The translations under genes were made by a program, and so were the position numbers. This document shows positions 8,833 through 17,411 of a stretch of DNA of 64,000 nt, one piece after another. The notes under the pieces were generated by a model. It saw only the letters and a program-made list of their open reading frames with translations. It was not told where the DNA came from and made no database searches. Each line of letters begins with the position of its first letter. Position 1 is the first letter of the stretch. The DNA is from Oleomonas cavernae (GTDB taxonomy: Bacteria > Pseudomonadota > Alphaproteobacteria > Zavarziniales > Zavarziniaceae): assembly GCF_003590945.1 (NCBI RefSeq), contig NZ_QYUK01000011.1, positions 3,008,909 to 3,072,908 of the forward strand. Direction: 5' to 3'.

Positions 8833-9228
8833 CTAGACCGGCCCGGCGCCGGGCAGGTGCTGAGCGTCGCGATCGAAGGTAACGGTGTGGCTGCACCCGG
8901 CCAGGACATTCTTCGCGACGATCAGGCAGTCGGCAAAGTCGGCGGGCGCCGTCTCGTAGAGATCGATCGCGGCGACGACGACGTCGCGGCCTTCGATCTC
9001 GAAGGCCGGGGTTTCGGCCAGCGCCCGCAGGCAACGCGAAATTTCACCGCGATCGAGACGGTAGCCGGCCTTCAGCGCCCAGGCGCATTCGGCCAGCACG
9101 ACATGGTTGAGATAGAACGACGACGGCCGGTCGCCTGCCGCCTCGACAAGGGCACGCGCGGCCGCCAACTGCCCGGTGTCGTCGCCGGTCAGCAGGCGCA
9201 GGACGACATTGGTATCGAGCCCGATCAC
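8833..9228 (-). CDS. vapC: PIN-domain toxin (VapC family)
   Basis: A 131-residue PIN-domain ribonuclease, the toxin of a type II toxin-antitoxin pair. It opens with MIGLDTNVVLRLL, the first PIN aspartate, and carries further acidic residues in LAECAW and in APADFADCLIVAKN, as expected for the metal-binding quartet. The GTG at 9228 overlaps the antitoxin stop by four bases (GTGA), which ties toxin synthesis to antitoxin translation. Toxins of this class cleave tRNA or rRNA; the exact target here is unknown. A longer frame through the antitoxin region in another phase was discarded. Confidence 0.88.
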   Translation of the reverse strand: MIGLDTNVVLRLLTGDDTGQLAAARALVEAAGDRPSSFYLNHVVLAECAWALKAGYRLDRGEISRCLRALAETPAFEIEGRDVVVAAIDLYETAPADFADCLIVAKNVLAGCSHTVTFDRDAQHLPGAGPV

Positions 9229-9485
9229 GGCCGCGAGCGCACCTGCTTGGCGGCCACCTCCTGGCCGATCGCCGCGTCGATGGCCTCCAGGTCGAGCGGC
9301 GCTCGACCGGGCCGCGCCGCCATGCCGATGAGATCGGTGGCGCGCCGGTTCGCCGGACGAACCACCAGCGTCGTGCCATCGGCGCCGAGCTGAAAATCCA
9401 ACTGGTCCCCTGATTTCAGGTGCAATTGGTCCCGCAGCGTCTTCGGCAGGGTTACCTGCCCCTTGGATGTCAATGTCGCCCGCAT
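9225..9485 (-). CDS. vapB: AbrB/MazE-type antitoxin (VapB family)
   Basis: An 86-residue swapped-hairpin (AbrB/SpoVT) DNA-binding protein, the antitoxin for the PIN toxin that follows it. The N-terminus MRATLTSKGQVTLPKTLRDQLHLKSGD is the textbook AbrB fold with its GQVTLPK motif. The C-terminal half (LDLEAIDAAIGQEVAAKQVRSRP) is the part expected to wrap the toxin. It overlaps the toxin start by four bases. Such antitoxins repress their own promoter. The sequence upstream of 9485 contains TATAGTG-like AT-rich bases but no operator I could define. Confidence 0.88.
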   Translation of the reverse strand: MRATLTSKGQVTLPKTLRDQLHLKSGDQLDFQLGADGTTLVVRPANRRATDLIGMAARPGRAPLDLEAIDAAIGQEVAAKQVRSRP

Positions 9486-9579
9486 TCGCTAATTCCTTAC
9501 CTACAAGCGCGCTGTAAGGAGATATAGTGCAGGTAAGCCCGCGCCGCCTCAAGGGGCGCGAGCCTTCCTCCCTGCCCGT

Positions 9580-11220
9580 TCAGCGCGCGCCGGCGGTGGG
9601 GCCGGGGCGCAGGAATTCCTCCGCCGCGATGGCGAAGTTCAGGTTCTGGGTGTCGCGCAGCATGAAGGTGGTGATGCCCAGCAGGTTGCCTTTGGAGTCG
9701 AACAGGCCGCCGCCCGACGAGCCGGGCGAGATCGGCGCGCTGGTCTGGACATATTGCTGGCCTTCGTGCCGGCGCTTGGCCGAGACCAGCCCCTCGCCCA
9801 GGGTCAGGTCCAGGCCCGACGGCGCCCCGATCGTGTAGGCCCGCTCGCCCACCACCACGTCGGCATGGCTGCGGATGGTGACGAAGCTGGGCAGGTCGGG
9901 CTTGTCGACGCGGATGATGCAGCGGTCGCCCTCGACATCCTGCAGCTTCAAGGTCACCGGCCGCAGGTCGGACATGTCCTCGTTGCGGAAGATGCCGAAG
10001 AACTGCTGGTTCTCCAGCACATGGCAATTGGTGAACAGGTGCTGGGCCGAGACCGCCACGGCCGAGCCCTGGCTGTAGCCGTCGTCGAGATAGGGCTGGC
10101 CGCCGCGCATGGGTGCTGCGACCACCACCCAGACCGCATCCTTCACCTTCTGGAACACCCCGGCGGGATCGAGCGTCTGGGTCGCAACCGCCATCGGCAG
10201 GGTCGGCAGCGGCACCTGGTCGTTCTGGTCGGCGACGGGGGGTACTTGCGGCCGGTCGGGACGGGTCGGGGTATCGGGACGGGGCGGCGTGGTGGGCTCG
10301 TCCGGCCCGGCAGTATCGGGATTGGACGGGGTGACGCCCGGCCGCGCTTCGCTCTTGCCGTAGAGGCCGGCCACGGTATCGGGCGGCGCCGGCTCGGGCG
10401 GCCCCAGGACCTCGGGCACGAAGAATTCGTTGGCGACGGCGTTCACCACCCGGGCGGCGGCGTCCGCCTCGCTGGCGGGATAGAAAAAGCTGAAGCCGAC
10501 CAGGGCCTTGGCCCGCTGTTCGACCCGGCCGACGAAATGCTCGCTGCCTTCGCTGCCTTCGAAGACGAAGTAGGTGCCGCCGAATTCGGCCCGGGTGATC
10601 TGCCGGCTGCCGCCGCCGGCGCGAATGGTTTCGAAGAATTTCTTGAAGTCGGGATTCGACATGGGGTCGAGCACCTCGACCTCCAGCCGGCGGCTGTCGT
10701 CGGCGCTGGACAGCATGCGGCCGCCGTTTTCCGTCGCCCGGGCCTTGGTCAGGACCACCGCCGGATAGCCGACCCGGTAGCCCAGTTCCTGGTTGGCATA
10801 GGTCGTCCAGCCCACCCGCGCCCGGGCGGACGAGGATTGCTTCAGCAGTTCGACGAACTGCGCATCGGTCAATTGCCCGTTGGCCCGGTCGCCCAGCGAT
10901 TTCTGGAAGGCGATGATGGCCTGCTTGGTGGCCTCGTCCAGCTTGCCGTTGGCGGTACCGGTGAAGTGCCCGGTCCAGATCAGGCTGAGCTGCAGGAGGC
11001 GCGGATCACGGCCCTGGGCGATCGCGGCCCAGCCGTTGTCGGGATCGCCCTCGACACTGCCGCTGCCGCCGTCGCCGTCGCCCGGCGCCGACGGCGCTTC
11101 CGGCCGCGGCTTGCCGGGCCGGATCGAACCCTTGCCTTCTTCGGCAAAGCCGGGGCCTGCGACCAGGCCCAACAGGATTGCGGCGATGACCGCCGCGCGA
11201 CGCAGCAAACGCTCTGCCAT
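9580..11220 (-). CDS. secreted trypsin-like serine protease with peptidoglycan-binding domain
   Basis: A 546-residue exported protein starting MAERLLRRAAVIAAILLGLVAGPGFAEE, a clear signal peptide. Residues about 65-115 (LDEATKQAIIAFQKSLGDRANGQLTDAQF) form a peptidoglycan-binding-like domain. A middle domain (VGYPAVVLTKARATENGG onward) is unassigned, and a proline/threonine-rich linker follows. The C-terminal third is a trypsin-fold protease with the triad visible: His in LFTNCH, Asp in VEGDRC and Ser in SPGSSGGGLFD. It probably acts in the periplasm, anchored to the wall. A longer frame reaching 11631 crosses the divergent spacer and has no signal peptide at its start, so the ATG at 11220 was chosen. 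The peptide substrate is unknown. Confidence 0.85.
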   Translation of the reverse strand: MAERLLRRAAVIAAILLGLVAGPGFAEEGKGSIRPGKPRPEAPSAPGDGDGGSGSVEGDPDNGWAAIAQGRDPRLLQLSLIWTGHFTGTANGKLDEATKQAIIAFQKSLGDRANGQLTDAQFVELLKQSSSARARVGWTTYANQELGYRVGYPAVVLTKARATENGGRMLSSADDSRRLEVEVLDPMSNPDFKKFFETIRAGGGSRQITRAEFGGTYFVFEGSEGSEHFVGRVEQRAKALVGFSFFYPASEADAAARVVNAVANEFFVPEVLGPPEPAPPDTVAGLYGKSEARPGVTPSNPDTAGPDEPTTPPRPDTPTRPDRPQVPPVADQNDQVPLPTLPMAVATQTLDPAGVFQKVKDAVWVVVAAPMRGGQPYLDDGYSQGSAVAVSAQHLFTNCHVLENQQFFGIFRNEDMSDLRPVTLKLQDVEGDRCIIRVDKPDLPSFVTIRSHADVVVGERAYTIGAPSGLDLTLGEGLVSAKRRHEGQQYVQTSAPISPGSSGGGLFDSKGNLLGITTFMLRDTQNLNFAIAAEEFLRPGPTAGAR

Positions 11221-11443
11221 GGACTTGACGCCTAAGTGTAAGTTCCCCCGGGACGGCCAGCCTAAGCGATCCGCTCGCCGGGGCCAATCCCCGCATATCG
11301 GCCAAAGTGTGATCCACACCATTGTCTCGCCTTGGACACGGTGTTGGGTTAGGTTGCGCACCGAAAACCGGCCAGTAGAGCCGGGCGGATGGCTGCCGTC
11401 GCTTGCATTCAGCTTCAGTTCGAACTCACCGAGAGGGGAGAAA

Positions 11444-13273
11444 ATGAATAAGATCGTGATCGGTGCCGTCACCGCTGTGGTGATCGGTGTTGGTGCCGCC
11501 GCCGGGTGGTACTTCCTGGGCAAGGACAGCGGTCCGGCCCTGGTCGGGACCACCAGTGCCCCCGCCATCGATTGCAACACGGCCAAGGCCGACATCGATG
11601 CCGCCTTCGCCAGCCTCGCGCCGGAAACCAAGGCAACCTATGCCGGGTTGCAGTGCGATGCCGCCAAGCTGACCTTTGCCGAAGTGCGCTTCGCCGGCCA
11701 GAATGCCGGCGGCACCGAAACCGGCGCCTTCAAGCTGACCGGCGTGGTCGTCGACGGCGTCTTCTTCGACAACATCAAGAAGATCTTCAACCCGGCCGCC
11801 TATGGCGGCCAGCCGGTGACCGACCGCCTGCCGCTGATCAACAAGCTGACCGCGGCCAAGGTCACAATCGGCCCGGAACAGGGTGGCGCCGCCTTCGACG
11901 ACCTCGCCATCGTGGCGCTGGGGGCCCGGCAGTTCGCCAAGGCCCCGCCGCTGGGCGCCCTGGGCAGCATGGGCCCGGCCGACGCGATCGACGCGCTGCA
12001 GGCCTTCGCCTTCGACTCGCTGGGCTTCAAGAACCTCAGCGGTGGCGAGCCGGGTGCCGCGCCCTCGCTGACCGTCGCCGCGATCAACATCACGGCCTTC
12101 GACGGCGTCACCCTGGGCGGGCTCGACATCACCACGCTCGCCGCCCAGGAGCCGGGCAAGCCGGGCAAGGTCGGGATCGGCAGCATCTCGCTCAAGGGCC
12201 TGGGCATCGGCGATCTCGCCGCCCTGGCCAAGGCGGCGCCGGGCATGGCCGATGCCGACACCGAGGGCCTGAAGGCCCTGATGGCGGTCTCGTTCGACAG
12301 CGCCGCCGTGAAGGGCTTCGATGCCAGCGGCTTCGAATCGCCGGATGACGCAGTCAAGATCGCCAGCCTGACCATCGACAAGCTGAAGGCCCTGGCCACC
12401 GCGCGCGTCGCGCTCGAAGGCCTGGAAGGCTATTCCAGCGAAGGCGAGGTTTCGTTCAAGCTGGGCCACCTGATCCTGACCGGGATCGACGTCGGCACCG
12501 CGATGCAGGGCATGGTCGCCGGCACCGCGACCGAGCCCGACTTCGCCAAGCTGCGGGTCGACGGCTACGACCTGGCCGATCTCGCGATCGGGCCCAAGAC
12601 CGGCGACAAGGTCACGCTGGCCTCGCTGGTCGCGAGTTCCAGCGACTATGTCGACGGCATCGCCACCCGGGGCACGGCCAAGCTGGCCGGCTTCGTCTTC
12701 CCGGCCACGGTGATCGAATCCGAGGCTGATCGCCAACCGCTGATCGACCTTGGTTACGAGGCGCTGAAGCTCGAAATGAACGTCGACTACGCCTATGATC
12801 CCAAGGCGAAGACGATGGACATGAAGGATTTCACGCTCAAGCTGCTGGACGGCGCCGCGCTTTCCCTGTCGTTCAACTTCGGCGACTTCGACGTCAAGGC
12901 GCTGCAGGAGGCCTCGGCCGCCATGCAGCCGCCGCTGGCGCTGATGGGGGCCAAGGTGGTGAAGCTCTCGCTCGGCTATGTCGACGATTCGCTGATCAGC
13001 CGCATCCTCAAGGTCGCCGCCAAGGAACAGGGACAGACCCCGGAAGCCCTGATGGCCCAGGCCAAGCAGATGGTCGCCATGCAGGCGCAGTCGGCGCCCG
13101 GCCCGGTGACCAAGGCCGCGGTCGAAGCGGTGGCCAAGTTCCTGGACAACCCCAAGAGCCTTACCATCGCCCTGGCGCCGCCGACCCCGGTGACCTTCGC
13201 CGAGATCGGCGCCAAGTTCGAAGACCTCGAAGGCCTGGCCAAGAGCCTGGGCCTGACGGTCACCGCGAACTGA
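11444..13273 (+). CDS. membrane-anchored periplasmic protein of unknown function
   Basis: A 609-residue protein that I cannot assign to a named family. One N-terminal membrane segment (IVIGAVTAVVIGVGAAAGWYF) is followed by a long, non-repetitive but periodic beta-rich region with many short alternating strands (for example FKLTGVVVDGVFF, LTIDKLKALATARVALEGLEG). A C-terminal block KLSLGYVDDSLISRILKVAAKEQG resembles, by eye, YdgA/AsmA-like envelope proteins; treat that as a suggestion only. The ATG at 11444 is chosen because GAGGGGAG precedes it by a few bases and the membrane segment follows directly. It diverges from the wall-associated protease, so a shared envelope role is possible. A strong terminator ends it. 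Confidence 0.75.
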   Translation: MNKIVIGAVTAVVIGVGAAAGWYFLGKDSGPALVGTTSAPAIDCNTAKADIDAAFASLAPETKATYAGLQCDAAKLTFAEVRFAGQNAGGTETGAFKLTGVVVDGVFFDNIKKIFNPAAYGGQPVTDRLPLINKLTAAKVTIGPEQGGAAFDDLAIVALGARQFAKAPPLGALGSMGPADAIDALQAFAFDSLGFKNLSGGEPGAAPSLTVAAINITAFDGVTLGGLDITTLAAQEPGKPGKVGIGSISLKGLGIGDLAALAKAAPGMADADTEGLKALMAVSFDSAAVKGFDASGFESPDDAVKIASLTIDKLKALATARVALEGLEGYSSEGEVSFKLGHLILTGIDVGTAMQGMVAGTATEPDFAKLRVDGYDLADLAIGPKTGDKVTLASLVASSSDYVDGIATRGTAKLAGFVFPATVIESEADRQPLIDLGYEALKLEMNVDYAYDPKAKTMDMKDFTLKLLDGAALSLSFNFGDFDVKALQEASAAMQPPLALMGAKVVKLSLGYVDDSLISRILKVAAKEQGQTPEALMAQAKQMVAMQAQSAPGPVTKAAVEAVAKFLDNPKSLTIALAPPTPVTFAEIGAKFEDLEGLAKSLGLTVTAN

Positions 13274-13296
13274 TCGCCCGCACCACCCACGCAACG

Positions 13297-13324
13297 AAGG
13301 GCGCCCCACCGGGCGCCCTTTTTT
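13297..13324 (+). terminator. Rho-independent terminator
   Basis: AAGGGCGCCC (13297-13306) pairs perfectly with GGGCGCCCTT (13311-13320) around a CACC loop, and the run of six T at 13319-13324 follows. It lies 24 bases after the stop of the 609-residue envelope protein and ends its transcript. Confidence 0.92.
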
Positions 13325-13405
13325 GTGCGCGATTGGCCTTGCGCGATTTCGACCTGCGCGGCGCGCAGCGAGGCTTTGCCATGACCGGGGCCAACAGGGG
13401 CTGAA

Positions 13406-13984
13406 CTAGACACCGCGGTTGGGATAGAAGTCGGCGCGGGTGAGGTGAGCGTAGGTTCTATGTCTGAGGATGATGTCTTGCAGTTCGAGGAAGTCAGGGA
13501 CAGGTACCGCCCAGACGCCGTCGACATAAAGCATCCTTTCTGCGATTTCGTCCGCCTTCGCTTGCGGAGGCTCGAGGCCGGGCCCGTAAGCATCACGCGC
13601 CGACCTGCCGCCACTGATGAGCTTTCTGAAGTACATCAGTTCGGCGACGTAGGCCGCCGCCTCTTCCGCGACGGCGCGCGCGACCGTATGCTCGATGTCG
13701 GCCATCGCATGCACGCATTCATGGAATATCGCTGCTTTTTCACCGTAGGTGTTTCCGAAGGATGACGACAGAAAGACGAATTCGTTGCGGACCTTGTCAT
13801 ACAAGGCGGCTGTATCAGGGGGGAGAGGCCCCACCCTGACGCCGATCTTCCTGGCGGTGACGGCGGCCCACACGCGGAACAATCCATCTCCCCGAACATG
13901 AATTGGCGGGGCGACAAAATTCAGCTGGAACGTGAGCGCCTCACTGAGAAGGTCCAATACCTTCTGGCGCAGAACTTCGGACAT
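13406..13984 (-). CDS. uncharacterised HExxH protein (putative zinc metallopeptidase)
   Basis: A 192-residue soluble protein of no family I recognise. Its key feature is FHECVHAM, an HExxH zinc-binding motif at residues 88-92, with a glutamate pair (EEAAAY, 107-108) about 15 residues later that could supply the third metal ligand, as in gluzincins. No signal peptide or membrane segment is visible. The ATG at 13984 is preferred to an ORF start at 14080 because AGGAGG sits six bases upstream. The gene stands alone and diverges from a DUF3089 gene. Metal binding and peptidase activity are inferred from one motif; an immune-type or toxin-related protease is possible. Confidence 0.72.
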   Translation of the reverse strand: MSEVLRQKVLDLLSEALTFQLNFVAPPIHVRGDGLFRVWAAVTARKIGVRVGPLPPDTAALYDKVRNEFVFLSSSFGNTYGEKAAIFHECVHAMADIEHTVARAVAEEAAAYVAELMYFRKLISGGRSARDAYGPGLEPPQAKADEIAERMLYVDGVWAVPVPDFLELQDIILRHRTYAHLTRADFYPNRGV

Positions 13985-14099
13985 GTGAGCCTCCTGTCGA
14001 TTGGCACGACAAGTAGACCCTGTCAGACTGAATTCCGCTGTTCCGTGGGTAACATCAACGAACGCGCCGTGCGCGGTCACACATTTGGCAAGCTAATTC

Positions 14100-15260
14100 A
14101 TGCGCCGCATCCTTCTCGTCAGTCTGCTCGTCATCGTCGCCCTGGGGATCGGTGCTTACACCTATCGCTTCGAATTGCTGGCGTTCATGGCCACCCCTTC
14201 CGGCGACTTCGATGCGTCGCATGCGCCGCCGGCGCCCAACTACGCCGACCCCGCCGCCTGGATGGCCCTGCCCGACAAACAGGATTCAGCCGACCAGGTG
14301 CCCGCGGGGGCCGTGCCCGGCGACAACCAGGCGCGCGCCCTGGCCGATGTCTTCTTCGTCCACCCCACGACCTATATCGATGCCGCCGGCTGGAACGCGC
14401 CCTGGGACGACAGGAGCGCGGCCGAGCTGGGCGCGACCCTGACCCAGGCGGCCGTGTTCAACGGCTGCTGCCGGGTCTATGCCCCGGAATACCGCCAGGC
14501 GACCCTGGCCGCCTTTGCCCTCGATCATCGGTCGCAGGGGCGCCAGGCCCTGACCCTCGCCTATGGCGACGTCGAGCGGGCCTTTCGCTACTACCTCGCC
14601 CATTGGAACCAGGGCCGGCCCTTCATCCTGGCCAGCCACAGCCAGGGCACCGTACACCTGCAGCGCCTGCTGGCCGAGGTGGTCGCCCCCGATCCCGCCT
14701 TGCGGGCGCAATTGATCGCGGCCTATGCCATCGGCTATCCCCTGCCGCTCGACCGCTTCGACGGGCCGCTGGCGACGCTCAAGCCCTGCGCCGGCCAGGG
14801 CGATCTCGGCTGCGTCCTGGCCTGGTCGAGCTTTGCCCGCGACGGCGCCCCCGCGTTCTACCGCGAGACCGCCGAGGTCTTCGATACCGCCGGCCCCGAG
14901 GGCTTCAGGGCGATCGCCGGGCGCCCCATCCTGTGCGTCAATCCGGTCAGCTTCCGCCTGGACGGCGTCTTGACCCCGCGCGAGGCCAATCGCGGCGGCA
15001 CGGTCCATTCGATCACCACCGGCCTGCCCGAACCGATCACCGCGGGCCTGGTGGCCGCGCAGTGCCTGGATGGCATCCTGCGCATCTCCGAACCCGAACC
15101 CTTCGTCTACCGCACCGTCCTGCTGCCGGGGCGCGACTATCACGCCTATGACTATGCGCTGTTCTGGCAGGACGTGCGGCAGGACACGATCGCCCGCACC
15201 AACGGCTGGTTCGCGCGGGCCTCGCAGACCGTGGAACCGGACACGTCCTCGATTCCCTAG
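14100..15260 (+). CDS. DUF3089 domain-containing alpha/beta hydrolase-like protein
   Basis: A 386-residue protein with an N-terminal membrane segment (ILLVSLLVIVALGIGAYTY), then a DUF3089 domain. The features fitting that family are DVFFVHPTTY near residue 85, VYAPEYRQATLAAF, and the nucleophile elbow ILASHSQGTVHLQRLL (the S-x-S/G-Q-G type) near residue 180. DUF3089 proteins are alpha/beta-hydrolase-like; a lipase or esterase role in the envelope is plausible but untested. The last four bases overlap the convergent SDR gene. The start at 14100 gives a sensible signal anchor directly from the first residue. Confidence 0.86.
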   Translation: MRRILLVSLLVIVALGIGAYTYRFELLAFMATPSGDFDASHAPPAPNYADPAAWMALPDKQDSADQVPAGAVPGDNQARALADVFFVHPTTYIDAAGWNAPWDDRSAAELGATLTQAAVFNGCCRVYAPEYRQATLAAFALDHRSQGRQALTLAYGDVERAFRYYLAHWNQGRPFILASHSQGTVHLQRLLAEVVAPDPALRAQLIAAYAIGYPLPLDRFDGPLATLKPCAGQGDLGCVLAWSSFARDGAPAFYRETAEVFDTAGPEGFRAIAGRPILCVNPVSFRLDGVLTPREANRGGTVHSITTGLPEPITAGLVAAQCLDGILRISEPEPFVYRTVLLPGRDYHAYDYALFWQDVRQDTIARTNGWFARASQTVEPDTSSIP

Positions 15261-16066
15261 GAGGTACGTTCCAGGGAGCGGTTGAACAGCTTGACCGCCA
15301 GGCCGCTGATCGTGCGCACCAGGAAGCGCGGCTGGAACTTGGTGACGCCGATGGCCAGTTGGTTGGCCACGCCGGGGATGACGATCACCTTGCCGGCCAG
15401 CGCCCCGTCGATCCCTTCGCGCGCCACGTCTTGCGGGTCGGACAGCAGGAAACCGGGGATCGGCAGGGCATCGAAACCGCGGTCGGTCGCCCGCTGCGCC
15501 AGCGGCGTGTCGGTGAAGCCGGGGCACAGGGCGGTCACGGTCACGCCCTTGTCCTTAAGTTCGACCGCCAGCGCCTCGGACAGCGACAGCACGAACGCCT
15601 TCGAGGCGGCATAGGCGCCCAGCGAGGGGATCGGCTGGAAGGCGGCGATCGAGGCGACGTTGAGGATGCGGCCGCGGCCGCGCTCGGCCATGCGCCCGCC
15701 GAACAGGCGGGCGAGATGGACCACCGCGGCGATGTTCACCTGCACCAGGTCCAGCAGCACCTCGACCGGCGAGGCCATGAAACTGTCGAGATGGGCAAAG
15801 CCCGCGTTGTTGATCAGGAAGTCGATGGTGAGACCGGCCTGGTCGCAGCGTTCCAGCAGGTCGTCGGCGGCATTGGGATCGCTCAGGTCCTGGGGCATGG
15901 CGACGGCGTTGATCTTGTGCGCCGCGCCCAGTTCCGCGGCGAGGGCCTCGAGCTTGCCCTTGCTGCGCGCGACCAGCACCAGGTCGAAGCCGCGCTCGGC
16001 CAGCAGGCGGACCATGGCCTCGCCGATCCCCGACGATGCCCCGGTGATGAGAACCGTTTCTGCCAT
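15257..16066 (-). CDS. SDR family NAD(P)-dependent oxidoreductase
   Basis: A 269-residue short-chain dehydrogenase. The sequence shows the cofactor loop TGASSGIGEAM at residues 7-17, NNAG at about 86-89, and the catalytic YAASK in PSLGAYAASKAF with Ser in LNVASIAAF. The C-terminal extension (VANQLAIGVTKFQPRFLVRTISGLAVKLFNRS) resembles SDRs annotated as acyl-lipid or DltE-like reductases, with a hydrophobic amphipathic tail that may touch membrane. The start is supported by GGGGGAAA just upstream. It overlaps the DUF3089 gene tail-to-tail by four bases and is followed upstream by the DUF445 gene on the same strand. The substrate is unknown. Confidence 0.9.
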   Translation of the reverse strand: MAETVLITGASSGIGEAMVRLLAERGFDLVLVARSKGKLEALAAELGAAHKINAVAMPQDLSDPNAADDLLERCDQAGLTIDFLINNAGFAHLDSFMASPVEVLLDLVQVNIAAVVHLARLFGGRMAERGRGRILNVASIAAFQPIPSLGAYAASKAFVLSLSEALAVELKDKGVTVTALCPGFTDTPLAQRATDRGFDALPIPGFLLSDPQDVAREGIDGALAGKVIVIPGVANQLAIGVTKFQPRFLVRTISGLAVKLFNRSLERTS

Positions 16067-16088
16067 GGCTTTCCCCCGTCTTTTTTGG

Positions 16089-17372
16089 TCAGGCCGTCAG
16101 CCGTTCGACGACATAGAGGCAAAGGCCGATCAGCCCGCCCACCACCGTGCCGTTGATGCGGATGAACTGCAGGTCGCGACCGACCTGGGTTTCCAGCTTG
16201 GTGACGATGGTCTGGCTGTCCCACTTCTGCACGATCGAGCCGATCCAATCACCGATCTGCTCGCGCCGGCTGACGATGGTGGTGATCACCGCCTGTTCGA
16301 TCCAGCTTTGCAGCGTGTCGCGGATGCCCTTGTCGCGGGCCAGGGTCTCGCCATAGACCCGCAGGGCGGAGTCGATCTGGCGGCGCAGGCCCGAATCCTC
16401 GGCCTTGGCATCGCTGATGATCTTTTCCTTCAGCGAGCGGGCGATGTTGCGGAAATATTGCTTCAGGGTCTCGTTGGCCAGCAGGCGGTGCAGGATCTCT
16501 TCACCCTTGACGCGCATTTCGTCGCTGGTCCGCAGTTCATGCACGAAGGCGCGGGTCGCCTCGTCGAACTGCTGGCGCCATGGCCCGTCGGGCGAGCGGA
16601 TTTCCGTCAGGGTATTTTCCAGGGCCGAGAGCACGCGGGTATAGATCGCCCGGTCGACCGCCTTGGGCAGCCAGCGCGGCAGTTGCTCGTCCACCCGCTT
16701 CTCGATCAGTTCCTTGTTGTCATGGACCAGTTGGTGGGCCCGCTCCAGCAACTCGTCGAGCAGGCGCTGGTGATGCCCCTCGTTGGTCAGCAATTGCACG
16801 ATCTGGCCCAGGATCGGCGCGATGCCGATGTCCTTTACCCGGGCCGAGAGGTTGGTCTGCATGAAACGCCCGACATCCTCGTCGTCCAGCGCGTCCAGGA
16901 TGCCGGGCACCGCCTGCGCCATCCGCTCGGACAGCTTCGCCCGGTTGTCCGGCTCCTCCAGCCACTGCGAGATGATGCGGGGAACGTCGATCTGGCGCAG
17001 CTTGGCCGTAACCTCCTCGGGCTTGAGGAAGTTGGTGGCGACGAACCGGCCCAGCGTCGTGCCGATACGGGCCTGGTTACGCGGAACGATCGCCGTGTGC
17101 GGGATCGGAATCCCCAGGGGGTGGCGGAACAGGGCGGTCACGGCGAACCAGTCGGCCAGCCCGCCCACCAGGGCCGCCTCGGCGAAGGCACCGGGGATCG
17201 CGACCCAGGGAATGATATCGTGCAGCAGGCGGCTGGCCAGGAAGAGCATTGCCATGAGCAGGATCATCGATCCCGCGAAGAGCTTCATGCGCCGAAGCGC
17301 CGCCGCCTTTTCCTCGTCGGTCAGGGGGTGGCAACCTGTAATGCCGTCATGGCCTCGCCAGTGTCTGTTCAT
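16089..17372 (-). CDS. DUF445 domain-containing membrane protein (YjiN-like)
   Basis: A 427-residue DUF445 protein. Two membrane segments lie near the N-terminus (SMILLMAMLFLASRLL and a second around VAIPGAFAEAALVGGLADWFAVTALF), with the conserved family block GLADWFAVTALFRHPLGIPIPHTAIVP. A long predominantly helical middle region and a final membrane segment (VVGGLIGLCLYVVERL) preceded by INGTVVGGLIG follow. That end pattern is diagnostic of the family. The family has no established biochemical function. No convincing ribosome binding site precedes the ATG at 17372, so the exact start is uncertain. It lies 22 bases upstream of the SDR gene on the same strand, suggesting an operon. Confidence 0.9.
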   Translation of the reverse strand: MNRHWRGHDGITGCHPLTDEEKAAALRRMKLFAGSMILLMAMLFLASRLLHDIIPWVAIPGAFAEAALVGGLADWFAVTALFRHPLGIPIPHTAIVPRNQARIGTTLGRFVATNFLKPEEVTAKLRQIDVPRIISQWLEEPDNRAKLSERMAQAVPGILDALDDEDVGRFMQTNLSARVKDIGIAPILGQIVQLLTNEGHHQRLLDELLERAHQLVHDNKELIEKRVDEQLPRWLPKAVDRAIYTRVLSALENTLTEIRSPDGPWRQQFDEATRAFVHELRTSDEMRVKGEEILHRLLANETLKQYFRNIARSLKEKIISDAKAEDSGLRRQIDSALRVYGETLARDKGIRDTLQSWIEQAVITTIVSRREQIGDWIGSIVQKWDSQTIVTKLETQVGRDLQFIRINGTVVGGLIGLCLYVVERLTA

Positions 17373-17411
17373 CCAAGGTCACGCCACACACTGGCCGAGG
17401 CGACCACGATG

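Noticed and set aside
10880-11443. Long in-frame extension of the 609-residue envelope protein
   Set aside because: It runs antisense through the protease gene and its divergent spacer. The strong ribosome binding site and membrane anchor begin at 11444.
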